From: Akkermansiaceae bacterium
Lineage (GTDB): Bacteria; Verrucomicrobiota; Verrucomicrobiia; Verrucomicrobiales; DEV007
Reading direction: 5' to 3'
NCBI GenBank assembly: GCA_024233085.1
Contig: JACKQC010000002.1
Location: 1-64,000, forward strand
DNA: 64,000 bases
Positions within the stretch are counted from its first letter, which is position 1. Each line of letters begins with the position of its first letter. Below, one piece after another: positions 26,196 to 35,363 of this stretch. Made by a program: the position numbers and the translations under genes. The notes beneath the pieces were generated by a model that was not told the DNA's origin, ran no database searches, and worked only from the letters and a program-made list of their open reading frames with translations.

Positions 26196-27428
26196 ATGGA
26201 TCGACGCCAATTTCTGACCGCCGGCGCCGGAACGGCCCTCGCCGCCGCGACCGGTCTCGGGGCCGAAAGTGACGACCCGATCGGGTCGATCGCAAAGGAA
26301 ACCTGGCGGCGCAATCGCGACGGCGGCGGCACGACGTGGTTCCACCCGAGATCCTGCGCGATTCCGGGCGAGAAGCCCACCGTCCTGATGACGATGCAGG
26401 AGATCGCGGGTTCGGATTATTTCGGTCCGGTGCATCTGTCGTTGTCGAACGACCTCGGCCGCACGTGGACGGCTCCGGAGCCGGTCGCCCCGCTCGGCCG
26501 CGTGCCGGAGTCCGGCCATGAGGGCCTGGAGCGGGGTGTCTGCGATGTGGTGCCGGAGTTTCACGCCAAATCCGGGGCGGTGCTGGCGATGGGTTGGTGC
26601 GTCTATTATCGCGACGGACGCTTCGCGGGGAAAGATCAACTGGCGCGTTATCCGGTCTACGCCGTGCGCCGTCCGGACGGCGCGTGGTCGCCCGCGAAAA
26701 GGCTCGATTGGCCGGACGGCCAGCCGCCTTCCGTTTACGGAAACAACTGCGGGCAGCGCGTCGCGCTTGAAGACGGCGACATCGTCATGTCGCTGACCCA
26801 CGGTTCGCACGACACCGGGTGCGCGGTGAGCGGGGTTCGGTGCTCGTTTGACGGCGAAACGCTGACGATTCGCGAGATCGGGCCGCCCCTGACCAATCCG
26901 AAGGGCCGCGGACTGCTGGAGCCGTCGGTGACGCGCTTCGGCGGCCGCTTTTTTCTCACCATCCGCGCCGAGGACGGACGCGGCCACGTCAGCGCCGGCG
27001 AGGACGGCGTTCGTTACCCGGACCAGAGGCCATGGACCTGGGACGACGGCGAGCCGCTCGCGATGTCGACGACCCAGCAGCATTGGTTGACGCATTCGGA
27101 GGGCTTGTTTCTGGTTTACACGCGAAAGGACGCCTCCAACGCGAACGTGGTCCGCTGGCGCTCGCCACTGTGGATCGCCCGCGTCGACCCGGACCGGCTC
27201 TGTCTGCTCCGCGAGTCGGAGCGGGTCGCTTTGCCCCTGGTCGGGGACGGCGTCGGCGAACCGGACGGCGTGGCGCTGATGGGAAACTTTCACTGCACCA
27301 ACGTCAGCCCGGACGAATCGTGGATCACGGCCGGCGAATGGATGCCGAAACGCGGCGCCCGGGGCGACTTGGTCGCGGCCCGGATTCGCTGGAGGCGACC
27401 GAACAAGCTGGCGCCGGCCGCGGGATGA
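26196..27428 (+). CDS. Tat-exported sialidase-fold (BNR-type) protein
   Basis: A 410-residue protein. The N-terminus MDRRQFLTAGAGTALAAATG is a twin-arginine signal, so it is exported folded. The body is a six-bladed propeller with an Asp-box-like LSLSNDLGRTWTAPEPVAP and other blades (VVPEFHAKSGAVLAMGW, SVYGNNCGQRVALEDGDIVM, EPSVTRFGGRFFLTIRAEDG). It probably acts on a sugar polymer. The ATG at 26196 has AGGA eight bases upstream and fits the Tat motif better than 26187. The gene is divergent from the sulfatase with only 34 bp between the starts, suggesting co-regulation. True sialidase activity is not shown. Confidence 0.8.
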   Translation: MDRRQFLTAGAGTALAAATGLGAESDDPIGSIAKETWRRNRDGGGTTWFHPRSCAIPGEKPTVLMTMQEIAGSDYFGPVHLSLSNDLGRTWTAPEPVAPLGRVPESGHEGLERGVCDVVPEFHAKSGAVLAMGWCVYYRDGRFAGKDQLARYPVYAVRRPDGAWSPAKRLDWPDGQPPSVYGNNCGQRVALEDGDIVMSLTHGSHDTGCAVSGVRCSFDGETLTIREIGPPLTNPKGRGLLEPSVTRFGGRFFLTIRAEDGRGHVSAGEDGVRYPDQRPWTWDDGEPLAMSTTQQHWLTHSEGLFLVYTRKDASNANVVRWRSPLWIARVDPDRLCLLRESERVALPLVGDGVGEPDGVALMGNFHCTNVSPDESWITAGEWMPKRGARGDLVAARIRWRRPNKLAPAAG

Positions 27429-27431
27429 CCG

Positions 27432-30400
27432 TCACGCCGCCGCCGCCTCGCTGCCGCCTTTTTTCCCCTTCCTCTCCGCTTTCTTCGCGTTGTCCATCGC
27501 CCTCAGGGGAATGCCACAGAGCATGATGAGGCCGAAGAGCCCCCACGACACGAAGAGCCACTTCCAGACGGCGCCGGTCAGACCGCCGTAGCTGTGCAGG
27601 CCGACGCCGAGATTGTTCACGCCCCACCAGGAGAAGGTCACGATGATTCCCAGCATCACGGACAGGACGTTCAGACCGACCTCGCGGATGTAGCCGCCCA
27701 TCCGGGCGTGGAGGATCACCAGGGTCCAGAGACAGATCATGAGGGCGCCGTTTTCCTTCGGATCCCAGCCCCAGAACCGGCCCCAACTGTAGTTCGCCCA
27801 GATGCCGCCGAGGACGGTGCCCACCAGCGAAAAAAGCAGGCAGAAACAGACGATCCCGTAGGTCATGCGGCTGAGGGTGCGGTAGTATTCCCGGCTATCG
27901 TCGCCGCCGCCGGAGTCGCCCTGAATGACGACGAAAAAGCGCCCCACCAGATAGACACAGGACAACAGGCAGGCGAGCATCCCGGCGGCGTAGCCGATGT
28001 TGATGATGATCACGTGGGTGGCGAGCCAGAAATTCGTGTCGAGCACGGCGACGAGCTGGCCCATGGTGTCGCTGGCCTCGCTGGCCTCGTAACGGATCGA
28101 CAACAGCATGCCCGCCGCTCCCGCCAGCGCGCCGATGAAAAGGCCCACGCCGATCCGCGAGATGGCCTCCAGAATCAACGCCAGCAGCACCACCACCGCG
28201 GTGATGAAAATGACCGTGTCATAGAGATTCGTGATCGGCGGCCGGTGGCGAATGACGCAGCGCATCGCGATTCCAACCGAGTCGTAGGCCACGCCGAGCA
28301 CCAGGCAGGCGACCACCGCCCACTTCATCCACTTGGCGAAGGTCGAGCCCGGCGCCAGCCAACTGAGCGCCAACAGAACGAAGGCCAGGATAAACCAGGC
28401 CAGCGCGTTGGTAAAATACTTGCCCTGGTAGAGCTTCACCTCGAGTCCGGTGTGGGCACCCTCCCCGCGGGCCTCCGCCTCGGCGCGCTGAGTGTCGGCA
28501 AAAGTCTTCAACGCCCCGCCAAATCCCGCCGCGTCGCCTTTCGCCGCGTCGACGAGAGCCCGGACGCGCTTCATTTGCCCGACCGCCCAGGGCCGGTCCG
28601 CCTTCGACGCCAGGCCGGCCAGCATCACGTCGCCGATGGCGAGCCATTCCTCCTTTTTTTCCTCCGTCGGCGGGAACAGCGCGATGCCGCGTCCCGAGTT
28701 CGCGTGAAAGAAAAACAACTGCTGCGACGCCTGCACGAGGCGCGCGCTTTCGTCGTCGCCAGACGGCTGCTGAAGGGCGCGGATCAACTGGTCAATCGAC
28801 CACTCGGGCATTTTTTCTAGCAGTTCGACGATGTCGAGCTTGGCGTCGAGGTCCTTCAATTCCTGGGGCAGCAGTTCCTCGTTCACCAGGCCCTCGCCCT
28901 TCCGGGCGAAGCCGAACTGGCCGAGCAGATACTCGAAGCCGCTCACGTTCCGACCCAGGCGCAGCACCATCGCCTCGACGCGATCCAGCCGGTATTCCTC
29001 GTTCTCGTCCGACTCGTCGAAAAGCTGCTGTTTCTTGGCGTAGTCGGCGGTCAACTGGGCCAGCTTCGCCCGCCCGGGAACCAGATCGGCATAGGAATAC
29101 CGGTCCCGCCGGCCCTCCATCTCGATCTCGACCTGCGCGACCGCCTCGGAATCGTCCACCACGAAGATCGGCATTTCGCGCGCCAGTTCGGGGCGGAACA
29201 ACACGTCGAGCAACCACGCCGCGGCGTCGATCTTGTGCGCCTCGCCGTCGGCCGTCTTGAATTTCGCCGACGATTTGCCGCTGAATTGCAGCAGGGTGAA
29301 ACGGGCGTGGGTGTTGACCGGCTTGACGCGCCCGCCCTCCTGGATCATCAGCTCGCGGAAGGTGTCCACCGTTTCCTTCGGCCAGGGCGCATAGGATTCG
29401 AGGGAAACCTCGACGTCTTTCGCCGAGGCGGACCCGGCGCACAACGTCGCAAACGCGACAAGAATCCGAAAATAGCGGGATTTGGCGCGAGGCGTTGTCG
29501 CGACGGCGGGGACCGGGGGCGGATCCGAGGATTTCGCGGAAGAAGCGCGCTCAAGGAAAGAAACGAGGCTGATGCCAAAGTGAACCATCAACCCGACGAA
29601 GGTGACGACCAGCGCGTAGAGCGGCCACTGGTCGGCGGGATTGTTGGCCACGGCGAACTGGGAATACATGCGATCGCCCGGACCCGCGCCCTGAGGTCCG
29701 AAGGATTCCTGGAAGAAGGTGAAGCCTCCGTTCCGCATCGGCTCGTTCATCCTGATCTCGACCGCCTTTTCCCGGCCCTTGCCGTCGATTCGCGTGATGC
29801 GGCTCTCGTAGTTTCTCGCCATACTCACCCCGGGATGCCGTTCGAAGATGAACTTGTCGAGCCGCACCGTGTAGGGCACGAGCCAGGTCTTTTTCACGTA
29901 GCGCGCCGCCCACTTTCCGCCGTCCATCTCGAAGCCGAAGGCCGGAGGCTCCTCGCCGGGTTCCGTGTTGCCGCCGCGGGCGGAAAAGATCGCCTTCACA
30001 GCGCCCGCGTCTCCCTTTTTCGGCCGGAAAGTCGCGTAGAATCCGGGCTGATTCGGCATGTCGTCGCTGGTCGACTCGTCCACGCCGAGCAGGCGAAAGC
30101 CGTCGATCTCCTCGCCTTTCGCCCGCGCCGCCATCGGCGCCCCCACCGGCATCGGGATGGCGTTCGGTTCGTAGCCGGAGAGGGCCACGTCGAAGGGCAG
30201 CTCGTCACTTTGAAAAACCCGTTCGCCGCCCCGGCCGAGGACCGCCAACTGTTCCGTCGGAATGACCAGCGCCGCGGCCGCCCGGCCCTCGCCGTCGAGC
30301 GGCAGGATCTCGAACTGATAGTCGCGATAGCTTTCCACCCGGTTCGACGACTGCCCCTCGTAGAGCGCCATGTAACCGTCCGTGCCGAGCGCGTAGGTCA

Positions 30401-30791
30401 CGTATCCGCTCACCATCAGGTAAATCATTCCCAGGTGCGCGATCAGCATGCCGGCGCCGCGCCAGCGCTTTTTCACCTTCAGGATCGCGCCGATGACGAG
30501 ATTCACCACCAGCAGGCCCATCAGCAGCATGCCGCCCGGCAGCGGAATGGGAAACCCCTTCAGCCAGGCCGGAACGAAGGGCATCCCGTCGCCGAGCCGG
30601 TGCACCAGCCAGAGGGAGTGGAAATATTTCGCCTTCGCCGCGTAGAGGCCGTACTCGATCTGGTAGAGCGTGCCGAACAGCGTGACCAGCGTCATCAGCA
30701 CCAGCACCGCCGTCGCCAGCCCGTAGGACGAAAACAGGCGCCACAACAGGCGCGGAAGGTTTTGCGGTTCGAAATCTTCTGCCGTGATCAT
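27432..30791 (-). CDS. ccsBA: Fused CcsB-CcsA cytochrome c synthase (System II)
   Basis: A 1,119-residue membrane protein that exports haem and attaches it to apocytochromes c. The N-terminal third is ResB/CcsB-like: helices near LATAVLVLMTLVTLFGTLYQ and MLLMGLLVVNLVIGAILKV, then a large extracytoplasmic beta domain. A ~350-residue soluble insertion (from SAKDVEVSLESYAPWPKETV to about residue 790) precedes CcsA. The C-terminus has the WWD-type motif in SWGRFWGWDPKENGALMIC and conserved His in FWLATHVIIIN and LGVGLHSYGG. Adjacent haem proteins fit this role: the LRR-cytochrome at 31.7 kb and the small cytochrome at 42.9 kb. The stop lies 3 bp beyond the convergent propeller gene. Confidence 0.92.
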   Translation of the reverse strand: MITAEDFEPQNLPRLLWRLFSSYGLATAVLVLMTLVTLFGTLYQIEYGLYAAKAKYFHSLWLVHRLGDGMPFVPAWLKGFPIPLPGGMLLMGLLVVNLVIGAILKVKKRWRGAGMLIAHLGMIYLMVSGYVTYALGTDGYMALYEGQSSNRVESYRDYQFEILPLDGEGRAAAALVIPTEQLAVLGRGGERVFQSDELPFDVALSGYEPNAIPMPVGAPMAARAKGEEIDGFRLLGVDESTSDDMPNQPGFYATFRPKKGDAGAVKAIFSARGGNTEPGEEPPAFGFEMDGGKWAARYVKKTWLVPYTVRLDKFIFERHPGVSMARNYESRITRIDGKGREKAVEIRMNEPMRNGGFTFFQESFGPQGAGPGDRMYSQFAVANNPADQWPLYALVVTFVGLMVHFGISLVSFLERASSAKSSDPPPVPAVATTPRAKSRYFRILVAFATLCAGSASAKDVEVSLESYAPWPKETVDTFRELMIQEGGRVKPVNTHARFTLLQFSGKSSAKFKTADGEAHKIDAAAWLLDVLFRPELAREMPIFVVDDSEAVAQVEIEMEGRRDRYSYADLVPGRAKLAQLTADYAKKQQLFDESDENEEYRLDRVEAMVLRLGRNVSGFEYLLGQFGFARKGEGLVNEELLPQELKDLDAKLDIVELLEKMPEWSIDQLIRALQQPSGDDESARLVQASQQLFFFHANSGRGIALFPPTEEKKEEWLAIGDVMLAGLASKADRPWAVGQMKRVRALVDAAKGDAAGFGGALKTFADTQRAEAEARGEGAHTGLEVKLYQGKYFTNALAWFILAFVLLALSWLAPGSTFAKWMKWAVVACLVLGVAYDSVGIAMRCVIRHRPPITNLYDTVIFITAVVVLLALILEAISRIGVGLFIGALAGAAGMLLSIRYEASEASDTMGQLVAVLDTNFWLATHVIIINIGYAAGMLACLLSCVYLVGRFFVVIQGDSGGGDDSREYYRTLSRMTYGIVCFCLLFSLVGTVLGGIWANYSWGRFWGWDPKENGALMICLWTLVILHARMGGYIREVGLNVLSVMLGIIVTFSWWGVNNLGVGLHSYGGLTGAVWKWLFVSWGLFGLIMLCGIPLRAMDNAKKAERKGKKGGSEAAAA

Positions 30792-30846
30792 CGTTCCAAG
30801 AAAAAGAGGGAGAAATTTTCCGCCGACACCGGAGGGGTTCGCCGGC

Positions 30847-31527
30847 TTACTCCGCCGGGCGGAGGCTGGTGTAGAAAGTCTTGAAATTCTCCTCGTTCGC
30901 CGCCACCAGCGCCTTCGGGCCGGTGAGCTTCACAAAGACCGTTCCCACGTCGGCGGTCAGGATGACGCCCAGCATCCGGTAGTCGGACTTCGCGTCCGCG
31001 GCGCCCATGCCCTGAAAAGCCCCCTCGATGTCGATGAAGACGGCCTCGCGGCCGAACAGGGTCGTCTTCGGGAGCGCGGCGGCGGCGGCCTCGTCGATCG
31101 GTGGCTGGCTCATCTGCCCGCGCCAACGGTTCACGTTCGCGAGCAGGCCGCCCGCCGCGCCGGGCAGCAGGCTCAGGTAACACTCGCCCTCGCCGTTTTC
31201 GCCGAGGGTGTAGTTCAGCTCGCGCATCATCGAGCCCGCCCGCGGCGTCCAGCCCTCCGGCGTGGTGGCCTGGAAACGGATGCCCGAAGGACCGGCCGCC
31301 TGCGCCGGCGCGTCCGCCGCGCCGCCACCCGCGGCCCGCATCATCGCCTCGCTCATGCGGTGGCGCTCGGCGCTCGATTCGACGATGCGAATCTGTTGTT
31401 CGCCCCCGGAAAGCTCGCGTTTTTCCACGATCGGAACCGGCCCGGACGTGTCGGAGCAGCCGGACCAGGCCAGCATCAGCCCCGCGAGAAGGCCGAATCG
31501 GATAGGGGGAAAGGGGGGTGGAGACAT
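30847..31527 (-). CDS. Lipoprotein of unknown function
   Basis: A 226-residue protein with a lipobox (GLMLAWSGCSD, Cys at about 24), so membrane-anchored outside the cytoplasm. The mature part has a low-complexity Ala-rich stretch (AAGGGAADAPAQAAGPSG) then a folded domain with ATTPEGWTPRAGSMMRELNY, FGREAVFIDIEGAFQGMG and FVKLTGPKALVAANEENFKT. The T-P-x-G-W start and the VKLTGP-x-x-x-V-x-x-x-x-x-x-F end match small PVC lipoproteins next to System II cytochrome genes, but no activity is known. It is 55 bp upstream of ccsBA on the same strand, possibly one operon. Confidence 0.7.
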   Translation of the reverse strand: MSPPPFPPIRFGLLAGLMLAWSGCSDTSGPVPIVEKRELSGGEQQIRIVESSAERHRMSEAMMRAAGGGAADAPAQAAGPSGIRFQATTPEGWTPRAGSMMRELNYTLGENGEGECYLSLLPGAAGGLLANVNRWRGQMSQPPIDEAAAAALPKTTLFGREAVFIDIEGAFQGMGAADAKSDYRMLGVILTADVGTVFVKLTGPKALVAANEENFKTFYTSLRPAE

Positions 31528-31636
31528 CGGATGGGTGACTTAGCCCAGAGTGACGGCGTTTGCCACCTTGGACACGCCGGAATATCGCCGAAAAATTACG
31601 CGCTCGTCCGGGACTCGATCACGTCCCATAAGACCG

Positions 31637-31682
31637 GCGACCGAACAGGGTTAGGTGCGCGAGTCAACCCTGTTGAGTCGGG
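31637..31682. repeat. R1 repeat copy D
   Basis: The copy reads CGACCGAACAGGGTTAGGTG, then GAGTCAACCCTGTTGAGTCG. It is intergenic, 27 bp downstream of the LRR-cytochrome stop and 110 bp upstream of the lipoprotein start. The rest of 31528-31709 shows nothing further. Confidence 0.75.
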
Positions 31683-31709
31683 GGCTCGACCCCGTCCCGC
31701 CGGAAAAAC

Positions 31710-33611
31710 TCAGGCGGCGTCCTTTTTCGGCGTCTCGGCTTTGGGCGCGGGCGGGGGCGCCGGTTTGGGCGTTGTGTCCGCCGGCTTCGGCGTGGGCGGG
31801 GTGGTGTCGGCTTTTTTCGCGGCGGGCGGGGGAGTCGGCTTCGTCTCGGTTTTCGGGGCGGGCTTGGGCGCGGGCGTCTGTGGCTTGGGCGCGTCCGCCT
31901 TCTTCGGCGCGGGCTTCGGGGCTTCCGGTTTTTTCGGCGCGGGGGTGTCGGGTTTCTTGGCGGGCTCGACGGCGGCCGGTTTTTCCGGGGAAGCGGCGGG
32001 AGCCGCCTCGGGTTCGTAGCCGATGTTGACCTCGAGGCTCATGGCGCGCTGGAAACTCTTCGCGGCGCCGGGCTCGACCTTCGTCTGCCAGAGGTAGAGT
32101 TTGCGGAGGTTCCGCATATTCGCGAGCGGCTCGAAGATCGCGGACGTCACCGGCGTGCCGTAGAGGTTCAGGTATTCGAGCTTGGCCAGGCGCGCCAGTT
32201 CGGCGACGCCGGCGTCGGTGATCTTCGTGTTTTCGAGATGGAGACGCTCGAGGTTCCGCATCCGGGCCACGGTTTTCAGGCCCAGATCGCTCACCTGGCT
32301 GCGGCCGAGATCGAGCCAGACCACGCGCTCGGCCACGGGCTCCAGAGCTTTGAGCTGGTCGTCGCCAAACTCCTTCGCGGCGTTGATGACGTTCACCCGC
32401 AGGTGGTCGTCCTCCGACGAGATGGGCATGATGGAGAAGTGGTACTGCTCCGAAGCCGCCAACACCTCGTCGAGGCGGGTCTGGCGCTCCTCGGGACTGA
32501 GGAGGTCCCATTCGCTCAGCGGCGCGGCGCCGGCGAGCGCCTCGGTGGCTTCGTCGTTGTGATCAATGCCGGCTTCCACGGCGAGGAAAACGGAGGTCAT
32601 CTCGTCGTCCAGCATCGCGTCGGCGACAGTGGTGTCCTTCGGGGCGCCGGCGTCGATCCACCAGCGGAGCAGCTTGATCTCCTCGGGCGTCAGCGGGTCC
32701 TTGCCGTCCGGGGGCATGAAGTCGTCGTCGTCGTCGGGCAGGGTGACGCGAACGATCATCTCGCTCTCGTCCGATTTGCCCGGAACGACATTCTGGTAGT
32801 CGGACCCCTCGGCGCCGGTCAGGATGAACTCGTGGGTGTCGAGGCGGAGCTTGCCCTTGGTTTTTTCGGCGTTGTGGCACTCGGTGCATTTGGCCTCCAT
32901 CACGGGCATGACGAAATCGGCGAAGACCAGCTTGTCGTCGAAAGCCTTTTCCCCTTCCCCTTCCTCTGGCTCTCCGGTGACGGGATCCAGCGGCGGCTCT
33001 TCTTCCTTCGGTTCGGCCATGCCGAGGCTGAGGATCGGTTTCAACCATTCCAACCATCCGGGAGCATGGGCGGTGAGATAGGTCGGCCCGTGGACCAGCC
33101 CTGCGCCGAAGTGCCCGGCGGCGGCCGTGAGGAACAGCGACGCGGCGAGACACAACAGGTAAGCGCCAACTTTGTCTGTCAGCCGAAAAATCAGCGCCAG
33201 CAGGATGGCCACCCCGACGCCGACACCGCTCCAGAGATGATAATTCATGAGCGGGCTTTCCGATTCCTCGCCAATCATCAGGAGATAGCCCGCCACGGTC
33301 GAGCCGAGGGCGCCCAGCAGCGCGAGCCACAGCACGAGCGGTGCCGCCTCGCGCAGGTAAGCCGTGGAATCCCGGCGGCCGAACCATTCCAGCAGCGGAA
33401 CCAGGAAGATCAAACCGATGGGAAGATGAACCACCATCGGGTGAAAACGGCCGAGAAAAACGAAGGCCCGCCCTTCTTCCTTGCCCATCCCGCCTTCGCG
33501 CCGCGAGACGAGCCACAACACGGTCATGGCGACGGCCCACAACGCGCCGAGAAGGATTGCGATCTTAAGATTTCGGTTACTCGATTCTCCGCGCCGGATC
33601 AGGGTGCTCAT
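31710..33611 (-). CDS. Membrane cytochrome c / leucine-rich-repeat protein with DUF2231-like N-terminus
   Basis: A 633-residue protein. The N-terminal ~175 residues hold five or six helices around FLGRFHPMVVHLPIGLIFLV (DUF2231-like). A PSCyt1-type haem domain carries the single CxxCH motif in VMEAKCTECHNAEKTKGKLR and MPPDGKDPLTPEEIKLLRWW. Residues ~400-530 are leucine-rich repeats (LERLHLENTKITDAGVAELA; LEYLNLYGTPVTSAIFEPL). The last ~95 residues are a Pro/Ala/Lys repeat tail. This architecture is typical of Planctomycetes and Verrucomicrobia and is thought to serve outer-surface electron transfer or binding, unproven. The ATG at 33611 opens just before the first helix. Confidence 0.85.
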   Translation of the reverse strand: MSTLIRRGESSNRNLKIAILLGALWAVAMTVLWLVSRREGGMGKEEGRAFVFLGRFHPMVVHLPIGLIFLVPLLEWFGRRDSTAYLREAAPLVLWLALLGALGSTVAGYLLMIGEESESPLMNYHLWSGVGVGVAILLALIFRLTDKVGAYLLCLAASLFLTAAAGHFGAGLVHGPTYLTAHAPGWLEWLKPILSLGMAEPKEEEPPLDPVTGEPEEGEGEKAFDDKLVFADFVMPVMEAKCTECHNAEKTKGKLRLDTHEFILTGAEGSDYQNVVPGKSDESEMIVRVTLPDDDDDFMPPDGKDPLTPEEIKLLRWWIDAGAPKDTTVADAMLDDEMTSVFLAVEAGIDHNDEATEALAGAAPLSEWDLLSPEERQTRLDEVLAASEQYHFSIMPISSEDDHLRVNVINAAKEFGDDQLKALEPVAERVVWLDLGRSQVSDLGLKTVARMRNLERLHLENTKITDAGVAELARLAKLEYLNLYGTPVTSAIFEPLANMRNLRKLYLWQTKVEPGAAKSFQRAMSLEVNIGYEPEAAPAASPEKPAAVEPAKKPDTPAPKKPEAPKPAPKKADAPKPQTPAPKPAPKTETKPTPPPAAKKADTTPPTPKPADTTPKPAPPPAPKAETPKKDAA

Positions 33612-33788
33612 GGGCTTTCGGTTGGATTGGGGGGGATTGACTGGGGGCTGGCGGCCGACGCCGCGCGCGAAAACCAGCGCGCGACGCGACCTCGAAAAAA
33701 CCGTCACTTTCGCTCAAACGGCGGGCAACGCGCGCAAATACGTATGACGAATCGAACGCTCTCGCGGCCCGGGAGCGCGCCGCGGCTC

Positions 33789-34787
33789 TCAGGCCGCTCG
33801 CGCCGCCCGCCGCCGCGCCGCCGATCGGCGGACCAGCTCGTCGGCCACCACGCCGACCAGCAACACCACGCCGATGATGGCGTATTCCATGTTCTGGATG
33901 TCGGAAAAGACGATGGTGATCATGTTTCGCAGCAGTTGAATCAGCGCGGTGCCGATGATGACGCCGAGAATGGTGCCGCTTCCCCCGCGCAGGCTGCACC
34001 CGCCCAGCACGGCGGCCGCGATGGCGAACAGCTCGAAGAAATTCCCCGCGTCCACGGGCTGGGCGAGGTTCACCTCCAGCACAAAGAGCAGGCCCCCCAG
34101 CCCGGAGAGCGTCGAGCAGATGACGTAGGACAGCACGATCATCCGGTCGGTCGGGATGCCGCTGAGCCGGGCGGCCTCCTCGTTGTTTCCCAGCGCCTGG
34201 AGGTAGCGGCCGTGGATGGTCTTGTTCAGAAACACCGCCGCCGCCGCCGCCACCACGATCATGAGCAGAAACGGGACCGGGATGCCGAAGTTGTCGAGAA
34301 AAGGCACCGGGACCTCGCCCTGCGCGAGCAGCCGCAGCCCCTTGTGGCCGGTGCCGAAGCCCGCCGTCTGGTCATGGGTGAAGCCGCGTGTGAAGCCGCG
34401 GTACATCAGCAGTCCGCACAGCGTCACGATGAAGGGGGGAAGGCGCAGCTTTGTGATCAGCGTGCCGTGGAAAAAGCCGATCCCCACCGACAAGGCCAGC
34501 GCGGCGGCCAGCGTCAGCCAGACGGGCCAGTTCAGCTCGGTCACACACCACGGCACGCCGACCCCGACCAGGCAGACCATCGATCCGATGGAGAGATCGA
34601 TCCCGCCGGTGATGATGACAAAGGCCACACCGATCCCGAGAATGCCGAACAGGGCGGTGCGGCGCAGCAGGTTTTCCTGGTTGAACCCGGAAAGAAAACT
34701 CTGCCGCCCGGTCATCAGGTCGGCCATGATCCAGGTCGCCAGATAGACCACCGCGAAAAGAACGAGAATGCCGAGTATGCGTTTCAT
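33789..34787 (-). CDS. Ribose-type ABC importer permease (RbsC family)
   Basis: A 332-residue inner-membrane permease with about nine helices. The family signature is clear in GIGVAFVIITGGIDLSIGSM, then PPFIVTLCGLLMYRGFTRGF, AARLSGIPTDRMIVLSYVIC and AAAVLGGCSLRGGSGTILGV. With the ATPase (35364-36899) and binding protein (38148-39287) it makes a complete pentose/hexose/inositol-type importer. The three genes run in one direction but are separated by a toxin-antitoxin pair and a REP/transposase island. The ATG at 34787 starts the first helix (MKRILGILVLFAVVYLATW). Confidence 0.92.
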   Translation of the reverse strand: MKRILGILVLFAVVYLATWIMADLMTGRQSFLSGFNQENLLRRTALFGILGIGVAFVIITGGIDLSIGSMVCLVGVGVPWCVTELNWPVWLTLAAALALSVGIGFFHGTLITKLRLPPFIVTLCGLLMYRGFTRGFTHDQTAGFGTGHKGLRLLAQGEVPVPFLDNFGIPVPFLLMIVVAAAAAVFLNKTIHGRYLQALGNNEEAARLSGIPTDRMIVLSYVICSTLSGLGGLLFVLEVNLAQPVDAGNFFELFAIAAAVLGGCSLRGGSGTILGVIIGTALIQLLRNMITIVFSDIQNMEYAIIGVVLLVGVVADELVRRSAARRRAARAA

Positions 34788-34810
34788 GTGATTCCGCGGG
34801 ACTTTTAGTA

Positions 34811-35080
34811 TTAGGGTCGGCGCTTTTCGTGCATCGCGGCGACAATCTGGACTTCGCCGTCCGAGACGCGATAAACGAGGCCGATCGGAAAACGCCGAAG
34901 CTGACACTTTCGCCATGGTTTTTCGAGAAAAGAATGGCGCTCCGGATTTTCGACGATGGAGGCGATCGCATCATCGACGGCCATCGCGAACGCCGCCGAT
35001 GCTTGTTGACTGCGTTCGGCATACCACTGCGCGGAGTCGAGAATCTCCGATCTCGCCGCGAGATGAAGCACTACGCGCAT
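34811..35080 (-). CDS. RelE/ParE-family toxin
   Basis: An 89-residue protein with the ParE/RelE fold: VLHLAARSEILDSAQWYAER, FAMAVDDAIASIVENPERHS and the C-terminal RRFPIGLVYRVSDGEVQIVA then MHEKRRP. These toxins inhibit gyrase or cut mRNA on ribosomes. Its ATG overlaps the antitoxin stop (ATGA at 35077-35080), the usual antitoxin-first arrangement. It lies between the permease and ATPase genes of a sugar importer. The catalytic subtype is undecided. Confidence 0.85.
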   Translation of the reverse strand: MRVVLHLAARSEILDSAQWYAERSQQASAAFAMAVDDAIASIVENPERHSFLEKPWRKCQLRRFPIGLVYRVSDGEVQIVAAMHEKRRP

Positions 35081-35301
35081 CAGACGATCCGCCGAATCTC
35101 GTCCCGAACCGTTTCCCAGGGGACCAATTCGACTTCCCCGCGATCGATTTGCGCTCCGCGCCTTCCGAGTTCCTCGAGCCATTCGGGCGAAATGTCGCCG
35201 GGCGCGCCGTCATCGATCAATTCGCGCAGGAAATGCGCGAGTTCGCCCTGCTCGTTCCGAGTCAGGCCTTCGATCTGTTTTTTGATTTCGCCGACGCTCA
35301 T
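35080..35301 (-). CDS. Antitoxin of the putative addiction-module family
   Basis: A 73-residue acidic protein (MSVGEIKKQIEGLTRNEQGE, then PEWLEELGRRGAQIDRGEVE and PWETVRDEIRRIV). This pattern (helical N-terminus, W-x-x-E-x-x-R-R followed by a short acidic-Trp tail) is that of the 'addiction module component' antitoxins paired with ParE/RelE toxins. It overlaps and precedes the toxin gene. Confidence 0.8.
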   Translation of the reverse strand: MSVGEIKKQIEGLTRNEQGELAHFLRELIDDGAPGDISPEWLEELGRRGAQIDRGEVELVPWETVRDEIRRIV

Positions 35302-35363
35302 GTTGCTCCTTCAACTCTACAGTGACGTCGCCTCGCCGGCAATCGCGGCGTTCGAGCCCCGGC

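Noticed and set aside
32238..34808. An 856-codon plus-strand open frame
   Set aside because: It is antisense to the LRR-cytochrome and permease genes and has no recognisable domain; GC-rich shadow.
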